Of a stretch of DNA of 64,000 nt, positions 60,501 to 62,780 are shown in pieces. The notes beneath the pieces are model-generated. The model did not search any database, was not told the DNA's origin, and saw only the letters and a program-made list of their open reading frames with translations. The DNA lies in contig NZ_WBOF01000003.1 of assembly GCF_009569385.1 (NCBI RefSeq), forward strand, positions 496,001 to 560,000, read 5' to 3'. Made by a program: the position numbers and the translations under genes. Every line of letters begins with the position of its first letter. The stretch's first letter is position 1. The DNA is from Streptomyces kaniharaensis. GTDB lineage: Bacteria > Actinomycetota > Actinomycetes > Streptomycetales > Streptomycetaceae.

Positions 60501-62674
60501 TGCGGATCGCTCAACAGCCCTTGTGCGAGCAGGACATGGAGGTAGGAAGGGGTGGCGCCGACGTAGTCGAGCCGGCACCGCCGGGCATGGTCGACGAAGG
60601 CGTCCGGGTCGGTCCAGGTCGCCTGGTCCAGGACGTGCAGCTCGTGGCCGGCGAACAGGCCGAACAGCTGGTCCCAGGCGGCGTCGAACGACACCGACGT
60701 GGTCAGCGCCACCCGCAGCCGACGCCCGGACGGCGACGGGAACAGCACGGACCGCTGGTTGCCGAACAGGTTCCGCAGGCCGCCGTACGTCGTCACCACG
60801 CCCTTGGGCCGGCCCGTGGAACCGGAGGTGTAGACGATCTGCGCCGGGTGGCCCGGGTCGACGGCCACCGCCGGGTCCACCGGCGGGTGACCCGCCAGCG
60901 ACGCGGCCGTCTCCGGGGCGTCGAGCACCAGCCGCTCGACGGGGCCGGCTTCGGGAAGCCGGTCCCGGGTTTGGGCGTCGGTCACCAGCAGCGCCGGCCG
61001 GGCGTCGCCGAGCAGGTAGGCGATCCGGGCGGCGGGGTACTCCGGGTCGACCGGCAGCCAGGCCGCCCCCGCCTTCAGCACCGCGAGGATCGCCACCACC
61101 AGGTCGGCCGACCGCGGCAGGGCGAGCGCCACCACCCGCTCAGGCCCCGCGCCCCGGGCGATCAGGGCGTGCGCCAGTCGGTTCGCCCGCGCGACCAGTT
61201 CGGCGTACGTCAGGGAGACACTCCCGCAGACCAGCGCGACCTCGTCCGGTGTCGCGGCGGCCTGCGCCGCGAACAGTTCGGGCAGGCTGTCGGCGGGCGC
61301 CTTCACCACCGGCCCGGCGCCCAGGGCCAGCAACTCGCGCTGCTCGTCCGCGGCGAGCAGGCCGATCCGGCCCACCGGCTCCTGCGGGTCGCAGTCCACG
61401 ACGGTGTCCAGCAGGGCGAGCAGGCGCTGCTGATGGGCGGCCAGCTCGCCGTCGCTCCAGGTCTCCGGTGAACCGTGGAGCTTGATCTGCAGGTCGTCGC
61501 CGCCCCGGTGCCCGACGAGCGAGATCGCCAGGCCGGTCGTCGCGCCGGCGACCAGGTGGTGGGCCGTGGCGGGGTGCCCCGCGAAGCTCGGCGGGGAGTC
61601 GAAGACCATGATGTTGACGATGAGCGGGAAGGCCGCCCCGATGACGCCGGGCAGGCCGAGGTCCCGCAGCAGGTCCTCGCTGCGGTAGCGCTGGTGCGCG
61701 AGCGCGGCGTCGACCTCGCGTGCCACCTGGGTGACGAGGTCGTGCCACGGCATGTCCGGTCGCACCGTCAGCCGCAGCAGCACCAGGTTCGACACCGCGC
61801 CGGGCGCTGCCATCAGCGCGGGTACCGCTCGCTCGCGGCCGGTGACGGGAAGGCCGATCACCACGTCCCGGTCCCCGGTCAGCCGGTGCGCGTAGAGCGC
61901 CGTCGCGGCGATCAGCAGGCGGGACCAGCGCACGCCGGCCCGCCCTGCCGCCGTCCGCAACGCCTCCGAGCGGAGCACCGCCGAGGCCGCGACCGCCCGG
62001 AGGGCACCGCCCGGGTCGCCCGGCGCCCGGTCGGTGAGCCGGGTCGGGGTCGGCCGGTCGGCGAAGCGCTCCGTCCAGTACGACCGGTCGGCGGTGAACT
62101 GTGCGGAGGAGCGGTAGTCGGCGTCCGCCTCCACCAGATCGTCCAGCGAGCGGAACGCTCCGGACGGGACCGGCCGGCCCTCGGCCAGCGCCGTGTAGGT
62201 CTGCGCGACCCGCTGCCGGACGAGGGCGTAGCCGAACCCGTCCATCACCAGGTGGTGGTAGTTCTGGTACCAGAGGTGGTGCGTCGGCGACAGCCTGATC
62301 AGGGCGTGGCTGAACAGCGGGTCGCGGGCGAGGTCCAGCGGCCGCATCCGGTCCTCGGCCATCCACTCCAGGGCCGCCGCGAACGGTGCCGGCTCCTCCC
62401 CGAGGTCGAGGAAGGCCGGTGCCCAGTCCCACCTCCCGCGGCGGACCTGGCGCGGGTCCGGCCCGTCATCGGCGAAGCTCACGTGCAGCGCGTCGGTCTC
62501 GTCGACCACCCGGCGCAGCGCGGTCTCGAACAGGTCCCGGTCGACCGGCCCGTGGATCTCCACGTACTCGCCGATGCGGTAGGCCGGAATCGCCGTCCGG
62601 GAGCACTGCTCGGCGAGCCGGATCTCGCGCTGGGCCGCCGTCAGGGGAAGGGCGTCGCCGTCGCGACGGGACAT
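38585..62674 (-). CDS. Seven-module nonribosomal peptide synthetase, C-A-T x7 with N-MT and TE
   Basis: One continuous 8029-residue frame. Phosphopantetheinyl Ser residues (GGHSL) are at about 1004, 2076, 3124, 4176, 5207, 6651 and 7703, giving seven carrier domains; the spacing is ~1050 except module 6 (1444), which holds an N-methyltransferase (~6155-6570). Every module has a condensation domain with HHxxxDG; the first is EntF-like, the other six are LCL-like (HHIAGDGWS). No epimerisation domain is present. A type I thioesterase (GWSAGG, Ser ~7833) ends the protein and should cyclise or hydrolyse the chain. Predicted order: X-Thr-(aromatic?)-Pro-Phe-NMeTyr-Val. GGAGG sits at an ideal distance from the ATG. 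The product is not recognised. Confidence 0.93.
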   Translation of the reverse strand: MSRRDGDALPLTAAQREIRLAEQCSRTAIPAYRIGEYVEIHGPVDRDLFETALRRVVDETDALHVSFADDGPDPRQVRRGRWDWAPAFLDLGEEPAPFAAALEWMAEDRMRPLDLARDPLFSHALIRLSPTHHLWYQNYHHLVMDGFGYALVRQRVAQTYTALAEGRPVPSGAFRSLDDLVEADADYRSSAQFTADRSYWTERFADRPTPTRLTDRAPGDPGGALRAVAASAVLRSEALRTAAGRAGVRWSRLLIAATALYAHRLTGDRDVVIGLPVTGRERAVPALMAAPGAVSNLVLLRLTVRPDMPWHDLVTQVAREVDAALAHQRYRSEDLLRDLGLPGVIGAAFPLIVNIMVFDSPPSFAGHPATAHHLVAGATTGLAISLVGHRGGDDLQIKLHGSPETWSDGELAAHQQRLLALLDTVVDCDPQEPVGRIGLLAADEQRELLALGAGPVVKAPADSLPELFAAQAAATPDEVALVCGSVSLTYAELVARANRLAHALIARGAGPERVVALALPRSADLVVAILAVLKAGAAWLPVDPEYPAARIAYLLGDARPALLVTDAQTRDRLPEAGPVERLVLDAPETAASLAGHPPVDPAVAVDPGHPAQIVYTSGSTGRPKGVVTTYGGLRNLFGNQRSVLFPSPSGRRLRVALTTSVSFDAAWDQLFGLFAGHELHVLDQATWTDPDAFVDHARRCRLDYVGATPSYLHVLLAQGLLSDPQQRPAVVAVGGEAVAEQLWAHLRASDGVACLNLYGPSECTVNSAIAPLDSSPRPVIGRPVANARLYVLDGALRPLPAGQPGELYIAGAGLARGYLNRPGLTAGRFVADPFGPTGSRMYRTGDLVRWGSDGNLEFLGRNDDQVKIRGFRVEPGEIAAVLAEHPDVAQAAVVVRTDDEPRLVAYVVPATGATAAAAALRGHLRERLPEHMVPAAYVTLDELPLTPNGKLDRRALPAPELQPSAPGRAPRTATEHLLAGLFVEVLGVPEAGPDDSFFELGGHSLLATRLVARARSVLGVELTLGDLFDAPTVAELAAAVDGAGRARPALTRRERPEAVPLSHAQRRLWFLHRMDGPSATYNVPLALRLSGALDRRALAAALADVVERHESLRTVFPAVDGVPCQRVLDAEAGRPALPVTEVARHELPDRLAEAARHGFDLAAEPPLRAELFALGADEHVLMLVVHHIAGDGWSMAPLSRDLTTAYAARSAEAQPQWAPLPVQYADYTLWQQELLGDASDPDSPLSSQLAYWSEQLADLPEQVELPFDRPRPEAMSFRGAQVPVRVDAELHQGLRALARDGGASMFMVLQAGLAALLGKLGAGTDVPIGTPIAGRTDEAVDDLVGFFVNTLVLRTDLSGDPSFTELLARVRETALAAYAHQDLPFEQLVEALNPARSLAHHPLFQTMLTLQNAPTGGFDLAGLRVAAELVHTGTAKCDLTFILAEQAGADGLSGVLEYSTDLFDEATAAGIVERWLRLLRAVVADPGRRLGRVDVLSAEELLALLPADAGCSDETPESGLAALFERQVRLDPAAVALVSGDVTLTYGELNTRANRLAHALIARGVEPEHLVALALPRSAELVVAVLAVLKAGAAYVPVDPRYPAARIAYLLQDSRPSLLLTTSRTGELPGADPVERLLLDDPATAEHLAALPDADPEVPVRPGHPAYVIYTSGSTGDPKGVVVPHRNVVRLFATTRALFDFSADDVWTLFHSYAFDFSVWELWGALLHGGRLVVVDYETSRSPGRFLELLARERVTVLNQTPSAFYQLMQADAEAPETGRSLALRTVVFGGEALEPARLASWYERHPDDAPLLVNMYGITETTVHVTYAALDRLGSAAGLVGTALPDLRAYVLDDHLRPVPPGVPGELYVAGAGLARGYLNRPGLTAGRFVADPFGPAGARMYRSGDVMRRAACGSPRPERGGGSLRFVGRADDQVKVRGFRIELGEIEAALAAHPGVAQVAVLARQDRADDTRLVAYLVPAPGAAPRPADLRDHLAERLPDHMVPSAFVLLDALPLTTNGKLDRRALPAPDATPAATGRAPRTPQEQILCELFAEILGVAAAGVEDSFFDLGGHSLLATRLAARVRATLGVELELRTLFEAPTPAGLAAALAGAGPAQRALAPYPRPEHIPLSFAQRRLWFLHQLEGASANYNIPLAWRLSGPLDRHALHAALTDVVARHESLRTVFPVVDGVPYQQVLDVVAARPGLAVSRTTEGELSGVLTAALTHRFDLEVELPLHVELFELAPDEHVLLLVIHHIAGDGWSLGPLAADLTEAYAARCRGEAPRREALTVQYADYTLWQHELLGEATDRDSSFARQAAYWTHRLAELPEQIQLPTDRPRPAVASHRGGYVRAGLDAELHRGLRELARTTGTSLFMVLQAGLAALLSRLGAGDDIPVGSLAAGRSDQALDQLVGYFVNTLVFRTDTSGDPTFTELLARVRETALAGYANQDLPFEYLVEALNPVRSLSHHPLFQVMLVLQNNARAEFAPPGLRVGEVELTTTTSKFDLVFSLSERHAGDGPPGPGGPGGAPIPAGIDAFVQYASDLYDPATVETMLARWRRLLTAAVADPQRRLSRIDLLSAEERRELLPAAEDMADPPAESLPALFRAQVAATPEAVALVGDGAELTYRQLDARANRFAHALIARGVGPEQVVAVMLPRSVESVVAVLGVLKAGAAYLPVDPAYPKARIAFMLEDARPAVVVDDPAMVAETEGHSDADPMAALDVRHPAYVIYTSGSTGRPKGVVVSHAGVPSMVAAQVERLGIDAGSRVLQFASPSFDASVSEIFTALLSGAALVVPPSSEPVAALTDPDLAITHVTVPPSVLAALPEGEVAVPTLLVGGEACPPELVTRWAPGRRMVNGYGPTEATVCATMSAPLSPGSGVPPIGRPIAGFRVHVLDERLGLVPPGVPGELYIAGPGLARGYLKRPGLTAGRFVACPFGPAGSLMYRTGDLVRWRAWESPRPEAGGELEYLGRADDQVKVRGFRIELGEIEAVLAEHPRVRQVAVIARKNRAEDTRVVAYLVPTGGAEVPPDELRAHLRERLPDYMVPSAFVVLDALPLSANGKLDRRALPEPEFTAARTGRAPHTPQEQVLAELFAEVLGVAGVGADDDFFDLGGHSLLATRLVARIRATLGVELGLHTLFATPTVAGLAAGLAGAGRARLALGRTERPDRVPLSFAQRRLWFLHQLEGAGPIYNMPLAWRLSGPLDRPALEAALGDVVARHESLRTVFPAVDGVPYQEVLDATEVRPKLDVTPADETDLPELLAGVAGRGFDLAAEPPLRAEVFELSADEHVLLLVVHHIAGDGWSLGPLSADLATAYAARCRGDEPRWAPLPVQYADYTLWHDRLLGDRTDPESPFARQSAYWTERLAGLPEQIRLPADRPRPATTSYHGGHLTIELDAELHGALVRLGREHGASVYMVLQAALASLLDKLGAGTDIPVGSLIAGRTDQALDELVGFFVNTLVLRTDTSGDPTFADLLVRVRESALAAYAHQDLPFEHLVEALNPARSLARQPLFQVLLALQNVPRTAFELRGLRTEILPVRTPTAMFDLGFHLLERGGTGGPAEGIIGRVEYATDLFDHATVETLVARWLRLLAAVVAEPDRPLSRIDVLTAEERHELLVARNDTAAAADFTGLPALFEARVRAVPQAPAVVFEDTVLTYAELNARANRLAHALIGRGVGPEHLVALRLPRSPELVVAVVAALKTGAGYLPIDPDYPSARIAYMLEDARPTVVLDDLAAVDPPGDHPETDPTDADRTAALSPQHPAYVIYTSGSTGRPKAVVMPAAGLLNLLRWHHGAVGGEPGTRTAQFTAISFDVSVQEMLSALLFGKTLVVPTDEQRRSAELFAHWLDRHRVAELFAPNLVVEALAEAAEEAGLDLPSLRLVAQAGEAMRLGGAVRRFQTRRPGRVLHNHYGPAETHVITAYQLPADPADCPLPVPIGRPIANCQVYVLDPALQPVAPGVTGELYLAGAGLARGYLNRPGLTAGRFVACPFGLPGSLMYRTGDLVRWRADWELEFAGRVDHQVKVRGFRIEPGEIEAELTAHPGVAQVAVLAREDRPGDTRIVAYVVPSARNGATAPELAAYLRDRVPDYLVPAAFVVLEALPLTPNGKLDRAALPVPEPVATGAGRVARTPREQILCELFAEVLGLPQVGADDDFFDLGGHSLLATRLVSRVRATLGVEVELRSLFRTPTPAGLAAGLHDAGAARQALVPRPRLDPMPLSFAQRRLWFLQQFGAPSATYHMPLALRLSGDLDETALRAALADVVARHETLRTVFPHTDGVPRQRVLDAAEAAVPLTVRAAGEAEVPALLREAAVRGFDLTSEVPLRAELFALAPDEHVLLVVVHHIAGDGWSLEPLARDLATAYATRRAGEAPDWPPLPVTYADYTLWQHEILGDEHDADSAFARQVAYWTEALAGLPDQLALPVDRPRPAAMSYGGDLLDVRIDAELHAALVELARRSGASLFMVLQAALAALYSRLGAGDDIAIGSPIAGRTDEALDDLVGFFVNTLVLRTDTSGDPSFAELLGRVRETALSAFAHQDVPFEHLVEVLNPSRSLSHHPLFQTGLVVQNAPGGDFDLPGLKVSGVTVPTGTSRLDLTFSLAERRGPDGAPAGLSGMIEYSTDLFDRRTVETLFARWSRLLAAVAAAPGRPIGTIDVLDAEERRLLEQSNLTAREVSAVPVPEAFAAQVAVTPDAVALVSGGEELTYRELNVRANRFAHALIARGVGPEQVVAVTLPRSVGSVVAVLGVLKAGAAYLPVDPSYPQARIAFMLEDARPAVVVDDPGTVVEGAWPDTDPVVALDVRHPAYVIYTSGSTGRPKGVVVSHAGVPSMVAAQVERLGVEAGSRVLQFASPSFDAAFWDLCSALLTGAALVLAPSEAPLEALTDRGLRVTHVTLPPSALAALDGAELTAATLVVAGEACAPELVARWAPGRRMVNAYGPTETTVCATMSDPLSPGSGVPPIGRPIANARVFVLDGRLQPVPPGVAGELYVAGAGLARGYLNRPGLTAGRFVACPFGPAGSLMYRTGDLVRWRAWGSPRPEAGGELEYVGRADDQVKVRGFRIELGEIESALAEHPAVARAAVLAQDDRLIGYVVPRQDATVRPTELRRYLAARLPDYLVPAVFVVLEALPLTPNGKLDRAALPAPESAATGAGRVARTPQEQILCGLFAEVLGLPQVGAEDDFFDLGGHSLLATRLVARVRSVLGVELGLRALFQAPTVAGLAAALDGADRARPVLTARERPERVPLSFAQRRLWFLHRMDGAAATYHIPLALRLTGTLDGAALEEALADVVARHESLRTVFPEVDGVPCQRVLDADAARPGMSVTEAREDDLAERLAEAARQPFDLAEEPPLRAELFALAPDRHVLLLVVHHIAGDGWSTGPLARDLAEAYAARCEGRVPHRPALPVQYADYTLWQRDLLGDAADPESRFAEQIGYWKQQLAGLPEQLRLPADRPRPAVAGWRGDHVGLELTPELHAALVELARRSGASLFMVLQAALAALYTRLGAGEDIAIGSPIAGRTDEALDDLVGFFVNTLVLRTDTSGDPSFAELLGRVRETALSAFAHQDVPFEHLVEVLNPSRSLSHHPLFQTVLAVQNAPMGRFALPGLDVSTYAVATGTAKFDLGVNLAERFGPGGSPAGIVGAVEYATDLFDRSTVAALARRWTLLLEAVTADPQRPIGRIDILDEGERHRLLEQSNLTSREVSAVPVPEAFAAQVAVTPDAVALVSGGEELTYRELNVRANRFAHALIARGVGPEQVVAVTLPRSVGSVVAVLGVLKAGAAYLPVDPSYPQARIAFMLEDARPAVVVDDPAMVVEGAWPDTDPVVALDVRHPAYVIYTSGSTGRPKGVVVSHAGVAGLVAAQIERFAIDPGSRVLQFASPSFDASVSEIFTALLSGAALVLPPASEPVAALTDPGLAITHATVPPSVLAALPEDEVTVSTLVVAGEACAPELVARWAPGRRMVNAYGPTETTVCATMSDPLSPGSGVPPIGRPIANARVFVLDGRLQPVPPGVAGELYVAGAGLARGYLNRPGLTAGRFVACPFGPAGSLMYRTGDLVRWRAWGSPRPEAGGELEYVGRADDQVKVRGFRIELGEIESALAEHPAVARAAVLAQDDRLIGYVVPRQDATRDSGLEADHVGEWQDIYDALPITPGETAFGQNFVGWNSSYDASPIPVEQMREWRDATVARILALRPRRVLEVGVGTGLLLSRIAPHCETYWATDFSATAIDALAAQVAGQADLAERVVLRTRPAHDTDGLPAGMFDTIVLNSVVQYFPSADYLAEVVDRLMRLLAPGGALFVGDVRNLRLLRPLATAVQLHRAADGADLSTVRRAVEQALLVEKELLVDPDFFTAVRDRGRDIGAVAVEVKRGRHHNELTRYRYDVTLHKRPTAPAAAVEPIGLEWGRQVAGLADLRELLARHGADAVRLTGVPNRRVAREAALARAVQTGEGALTELVDRLHGLDDDGALPDPEDFRALGDELGRRVDVTWSTTAPDALDVLFAGASAPQDAPVEAYRPLRPSGTALSSLTNRPTGSRSSGALIGELRDRLRDRLPDYLVPSAFVVLDALPLTASGKLDRRALPAPDLGTAGAGRAPRTPQEQLLAELFADVLGLAQVGVEDSFFDLGGHSLLATRLASRVRATFGAELEVRTLFEHPTVAGLAARLDGSVTERPALTARPRPELIPLSFAQRRLWFLHRMDGPSATYNMPLALRLDGRLDRQALGAALADVVARHESLRTVLREADGMPYQLVLGAAEAHPALPVTELDEDRLAERLAEGARRGFDLAAEPPIRAELFALAPDRHVLLIVVHHIAGDGWSMGPLSRDLAAAYAARCRGEEPQWSALPVQYADYTLWQRDLLGDSADQGSLFARQLDYWTRELSGLPDQVPVPADRPRPAEASQRGGRIEVRLDADLHRDLRELATAHGASMFMVLQAGLAALLTRLGAGTDIPIGSPIAGRTDQALDDLVGFFVNTLVLRTDTGGDPAFAELLGRVRQKALAAYAHQDVPFEYLVEVVNPTRSLSHHPLFQVMLALQNAPVGEFTLPGLETAHLAAPTDTARVDLTVSLAEQYGADGPPEPGGPGGAPTPAGVLGAVEYATDLFDPATVELLFARWVRLLRAAAADPDRPIGRLDILSAEERRELLVAFNRTDAELPEAGLPELFARRVRATPDAVAVVADGAELTYRELDRRANRLARALIGQGVRPETPVAVLVERSAELVVAILAIVKAGGAYVPLDPRFPSSRIDLIVRETGAALVLTEDVLTALSKAETDESDPEVGCDPRQLAYVMYTSGSTGRPKGVAVTHRDVAALALAPCWREGGHDRVLLHSPTAFDASTYELWVPLLGGGRVVVAPPGRLDLDLLAGAVADHGVTGLWLTAGLFRLVAEERPGLLAGVREVWTGGDVVSPAAVAQVLAACPGLTVVNGYGPTETTTFGAHHRVHDLPESAATVPIGRPMANMRAYVLDAGLQPVPAGVTGELYLAGAGVARGYLGRPGLTAQRFTADPYGPPGGRMYRTGDLARWRSEGTLEFAGRADDQVKLRGFRIEPAEVEAVLAACPGVAQAAVVAREDRPGDQRLVAYLVPTAEGAPEPDELSRRLGRDLPEYMVPTAFVTLDGLPLTANGKLDRAALPAPEYDTAGSGRGPRTPQEQLLCALFAEVLGRDQVRIDDSFFDLGGHSLLAARLVSLVRETLGVQVGLRTLFEAPTVAGLTSRLAMNNPEDAFDVVLPLRSTGTRPPVFCIHPGGGISWSYSGLLNHIGPEYPVYAIQARGLARPEELPASYTEMAADYADQIRKVQPEGPYRLLGWSAGGLIAHAIACEFQARGERTDLLAILDAYPVKDVTFEQVPVPSERDVLVGILDCDPEELGDGLLTYPEVAEILRGRGSALAGLDERRIEAVVQIMINNARLAVDHVPDRFHGDLLLFNSTIDRTEDSACAGIWQPYVAGRIESHDITTRHDRMTQPGSLAQIGPIVAARLAGITGDLTDDFTGDLAGEPTTPDQED
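41347..41383. repeat. In-frame repeat type II, module 7 condensation domain
   Basis: A 37-base element TGGGGGCACC...CAGGGGGACC that encodes the Pro/Gly-rich insert PPEPGGPGGAPTP just before LGAVEYATDLFD. A near-identical copy lies at 55072-55108. Confidence 0.7.
44232..44797. repeat. Duplicated block A, copy in module 6 (partner 47328-47893)
   Basis: About 566 bases nearly identical to 47328-47893 at a constant offset of 3096. It encodes the C-terminal half of the adenylation domain, from RRMVNAYGPTETTVCA through DDRLIGYVVPRQDAT. Divergence is abrupt at both ends: methyltransferase on one side, substrate core on the other. Confidence 0.85.
44398..44429. repeat. In-frame palindromic repeat type I, module 6 A domain
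   Basis: A 32-base element. On the minus strand CTGGGGG...CCGGCCGG...CTGGGGG flanks a CCGGCCGG core. It encodes the extra residues GSPRPEAGG between RTGDLVRWRAW and ELEYVGRADDQ. Other copies: 47494, 53758, 56905. Confidence 0.75.
45073..45548. repeat. Duplicated block B, copy in module 6 (partner 48169-48644)
   Basis: About 476 bases nearly identical to 48169-48644 (offset 3096). It encodes the N-terminal part of the A domain, from PVPEAFAAQVAVTPDAVALV to the A3 motif YTSGSTGRPKGVVVSHAG. Codons such as TTG, TAT, GTT, GCT and CAT are used where flanking DNA uses CTG, TAC, GTC and GCC. Confidence 0.85.
45848..46203. repeat. Duplicated block C, copy in module 6 condensation domain (partner 48941-49296)
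   Basis: About 356 bases nearly identical to 48941-49296 (offset 3093). It encodes the C-domain stretch from LVELARRSGASLFMVLQAAL through VGFFVNTLVLRTDTSGDPSF to SRSLSHHPLFQT. Confidence 0.85.
47328..47893. repeat. Duplicated block A, copy in module 5 (partner 44232-44797)
   Basis: The same block in the Phe-type adenylation domain. Beyond it the module 5 sequence continues into its own A9-A10 and T domain, unrelated at DNA level to the methyltransferase that follows the module 6 copy. Confidence 0.85.
47494..47525. repeat. In-frame palindromic repeat type I, module 5 A domain
   Basis: Identical to the module 6 copy and part of duplicated block A, so it was carried along with that duplication. 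Confidence 0.75.
48169..48644. repeat. Duplicated block B, copy in module 5 (partner 45073-45548)
   Basis: The same block in the module 5 A domain. Together with block A it brackets the ~275-base segment that determines substrate choice, which differs between modules 5 and 6. Confidence 0.85.
48941..49296. repeat. Duplicated block C, copy in module 5 condensation domain (partner 45848-46203)
   Basis: The same block in the module 5 condensation domain. It too uses codons atypical of the surrounding gene (TTG, CAT and CGT among them). Confidence 0.85.
50010..53170 (-). other. NRPS module 4: C, A (Pro), T
   Basis: The core ISFDVSVQEMLSALLFG, VAELFAPNLVV, VAQAGEAM and NHYGPAETHVIT reads D-V-Q-F-A-A-H-V-I-K. 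This closely matches Pro-activating domains (DVQ-x-x-AHV-x-K). It is one of the A domains without the palindromic-repeat insert. Confidence 0.75.
53758..53789. repeat. In-frame palindromic repeat type I, module 3 A domain
   Basis: The same element with one base change, at the same position of the A domain (encoding ESPRPEAGG). Modules 1, 4 and 7 have no element here. Confidence 0.75.
55072..55108. repeat. In-frame repeat type II, module 3 condensation domain
   Basis: The second copy, at the equivalent position of another condensation domain and differing by one base. The other five condensation domains lack it. Confidence 0.7.
56310..59539 (-). other. NRPS module 2: C, A (Thr), T
   Basis: The core AFDFSVWELWGALLHGG, VTVLNQTPSAF, VVFGGEAL and NMYGITETTVHV reads D-F-W-N-V-G-M-V-H-K. 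This is essentially the well-known Thr code (DFWNIGMVHK). A Thr side-chain hydroxyl at position 2 would be a natural nucleophile for depsipeptide closure by the TE. Confidence 0.8.
56905..56936. repeat. In-frame palindromic repeat type I, module 2 A domain
   Basis: A diverged copy in the Thr-activating domain, encoding GSPRPERGG between RSGDVMRRAAC and SLRFVGRADDQ. Confidence 0.7.
59540..62674 (-). other. NRPS module 1: EntF-like C, A (unassigned), T
   Basis: The C domain opens LPLTAAQREIRLAEQCSR and has WYQNYHHLVMDGFG and AHQRYRSEDLLRDLG. These are landmarks of the EntF first condensation domain, which accepts an aryl group from an upstream carrier. The A-domain core SFDAAWDQLFGLFAGHEL has an unusual W-D shift; the code I read is D-A-D-G-A-G-L-V-N-K, which I cannot assign. 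T domain ELGGHSLLATRL. Confidence 0.7.
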
Positions 62675-62727
62675 GGGGGTACCTCCAGGAGTGTGGGCAG
62701 GCGTGGGGGCCGGGCGCGCGGGAGCGC

Positions 62728-62756
62728 GCCGACCGCGGTGACGTCACGCGGTCGGC
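62728..62756 (-). promoter_or_regulatory. Long palindrome between ABC exporter and NRPS genes
   Basis: GCCGACCGC (62728-62736) and GCGGTCGGC (62748-62756) enclose the perfect palindrome GTGACGTCAC (62738-62747), with a single unpaired G. It can fold into a 14-bp stem or act as a symmetric operator. It lies in the 106-base gap upstream of the NRPS ribosome-binding site. No poly-U follows, so attenuation or regulation is as likely as termination. Confidence 0.55.
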
Positions 62757-62780
62757 GGGCGGGAGGCGCGGCTTCTGCGG

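Noticed and set aside
38585..62674. The NRPS as a siderophore synthetase, suggested by the EntF-like first domain
   Set aside because: No hydroxyornithine, Ser-rich or dihydroxybenzoate-type A code was found, no ornithine hydroxylase or isochorismate genes are near, and no iron box lies in the upstream gap.
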